From Corythucha ciliata (lineage: Eukaryota > Arthropoda > Insecta > Hemiptera > Tingidae), in contig CM075943.1 of NCBI GenBank assembly GCA_038030265.1, positions 41,788,001 to 41,852,000 on the forward strand: DNA of 64,000 nucleotides. Reading direction: 5' to 3'. The notes under the pieces were generated by a model. It did no database searches. It saw only the letters and a list, made by a program, of their open reading frames with translations, and had not been told where the DNA came from. This document shows, in pieces, positions 62,019-64,000 of the stretch (position 1 is its first letter; every line of letters starts with the position of its first letter). Made by a program: the position numbers and the translations under genes.

Positions 62019-64000
62019 AAAAGAAAAAACATCTGGTGAAATTATTCTGGTGTAACATCCGTGGTGAAGGGGGAGGAGTGGACTACTCTTTCGAGACACC
62101 TTTCCTCTTTTATCATCCGAATTGCAGACAGACGAGTAAATTAAATTCGGAGGGAACGTAAAATTTCAAGAGACATGAAAATGTACATTTTAAAAGGAGA
62201 AACATTTCCTTCCAACCCCCCTGCCTTAGGTAACCCTGTCAGCGTTAAAATAATTGAATTATTCTTCTATTCCACTTCAAAGTCGGAATCTAGTCTGACT
62301 CGTCCTTCACAACACAGCTAATTTTAAAACAGGGCAAGATGAAGGGACATAACTACATTTTACCTTCTTCATCCCTTTAACATGGACATCTGTCACCACT
62401 GTTGTTCCATAGTGAATAAATTATAATAATTTGTTGCGATAGATTCATTATTATTACTGTTTATATAATATGCCTATGTAACTTCCAAGTTATTGTTATA
62501 AAATTAATTATCTCTCCCTTCCACAACTTGTCTAGTATCTAACACGATCATTTCTAGACAATTGTGAAAAGACAGAGCGGGACCGTCCCTTTATTTCCCC
62601 TTAAGTTTTGGGGTGTATCTTAATGCATTATGAATGGTGGAAAGGGGTACAGCATAGCTCAAAAGAGCCCAGAGCAAGAATGGTTTCACGTTCATGCACT
62701 CACTTTGTAGTTAGTGAGTTCTGTTCTTGTAAAATACAACTTGCCCTTTTCCTTGCATTCCAAATGACACTATGGGAGTCGCAGTAAGCGCTTTGAAAAC
62801 TGGTTTTGACTTATCCGCCTTAGAATGGTATGTATTAAGGTATTCAAAGTCGTAGAAATGAATTCCATTTGATGAGTTGACTTCATAATCATCCACCCTC
62901 TCTCATTTGACCTACAAGTTCAGTGTGTGCACTAAATGATGTCATTGCCAGTCGAATAGGGAAAGCGACAATATTTTTTGTTGCCCCGCACATGTTCATT
63001 TCTTTGATTTTCCTAAATGGATGGCATCGCAACTTCATGATTATTTCATAAAGGCCGCTCAAAAATACAATTCTTGAAATTGTACGTCACACGTGCCCTA
63101 ATTGCCTTCCTTGCCATTACTCCCAACCCACCAAAAAAGTTTAATAGTAAAGTCATACAAGTTCTTGACAACTCACAGTTTCACATAGCGGTGTCAGAAC
63201 TCTCGCCCTATGATTCCCTAAATTATTCGCTGGGTAATTTTCCACATCCCGAAATATCTTCCCTGTACGGACGAAGGGGTGAGATATACAACGATTCATA
63301 TCACGACAATAGAAAACCTCGCGCTAATAATTAAATTTGTCGGAGAATTATTTTCATGGGTATCCAAAGTATTTCGTCCGCAAGTTTGTTCATGTATGGT
63401 TATGAATACTTTCTTCTTTATTCCTTTCAAACGCCAGCGCTTTTTTTTTTTATTTCACCAAAGGAAAAGAAGGAGAAATAAGCACAATGCCTGGGAAAAT
63501 GTGCTTTGTAGGAAGAAATCTTTTTTAACGAGAAAAGGAAGGAGGCGTGGAAAAAGAACAAAACAGGAGAAGAAGAACTCTTACTCGTGCTGGGTAGAAC
63601 GAGAGCCCTTTTTTTTATGCGTGACATCTAATCAAAGTTGGTGCTCCAGCCTCTTCTTAATCAAACAAGGAGGAAGATTGAAGAGGGTTTAAAAGGGGGA
63701 TGCCGAGCATAAGTTTTTGTAACATTTTTTAATACGTCAAATCGTCTGTGATCGCCCACCATCGTGAGAAAACCGTCTATGGATTGCATTCAGTAAAAAC
63801 TAAAGGTAGTTATATAAAACAGAAAATAATAGAATTTAATCCGACGTTATATTTTCTATAGGTAGTTTGTCAAAAAATTATTCGTCAGCCCCCATCACCA
63901 CCGTTACCATTAGGTCAATCTCGTTTCACCTAGACTTAATTTTTTTTTACTGTAAGATGGTTCGGCGACGCGTCAAAACACTAAAATAGGTTTTGGCGTA
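62019..64000. other. No recognisable gene
   Basis: AT-rich sequence. The 137-codon plus frame (63279-63692) and 86-codon frame (63074-63334) show no domain; the former is Lys/Arg-rich from an A-rich stretch. No repeats of the families above were found. Confidence 0.4.

Overview
The window looks like intergenic or intronic DNA of a metazoan, most likely an arthropod. The main clue is a BEL/Pao retrotransposon, a group known only from animals. It lies beside a Ty3/gypsy element of the K02A2.6/mag-like kind, a hAT transposon, a tRNA-derived SINE, many short foldback (MITE-like) elements and several families of degenerate short-period repeats. I found no convincing host protein gene, rRNA, functional tRNA or CRISPR array. 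Nearly all open frames shorter than about 130 codons look like chance frames in AT-rich sequence. The species cannot be fixed from the sequence alone.

Layout. 1-31,000: no genes. This part holds degenerate ~30-bp repeat arrays (1-560, 4195-4860, 12235-12790, 13060-13400, 16415-16830, 17370-17680, 19905-20290), a dimeric tRNA-like SINE with a 17-bp target duplication (15944-16245), two diverged copies of a ~470-bp repeat (10575-11035, 16855-17330), a GGAGC-type minisatellite (11236-11712) and about eight foldback elements. 31,900-33,460: a decayed 3' half of a Ty3/gypsy pol (RNase H, integrase, C-terminal tail) broken by frameshifts. 33,600-46,600: more foldbacks and repeat arrays, the densest at 42,425-45,265. 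46,610-46,645: one low-confidence candidate micro-exon on the minus strand.

49,395-60,822 is the centrepiece, a layered transposon nest. A BEL/Pao element (gag fragment 49,395-49,799; zinc fingers, protease, RT, RNase H and integrase start from 56,630 to 60,822) was split in gag by a Ty3/gypsy LTR element (49,800-56,314) flanked by CCTTC on both sides. It was split again in its RT, beside the first catalytic aspartate, by a 1,210-bp hAT element (57,954-59,163) flanked by CGCAAGGC. The gypsy element itself carries a 1,854-bp nearly identical tandem duplication running from RNase H through the integrase into the 3' LTR. All three elements are now defective: frameshifts and stops in each, RNase H Asp to Gly and a second-copy stop in gypsy, YVDD to YVDN in BEL, and only a C-terminal transposase remnant in the hAT.

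61,000-64,000 has one more degenerate repeat array, a ~365-bp foldback element and nothing further that I recognise. The notable signals are the nest and its duplication, the composite SINE, and the co-occurring families of degenerate ~30-bp repeats, which recur in both orientations and in a partly conserved order with other repeat blocks.
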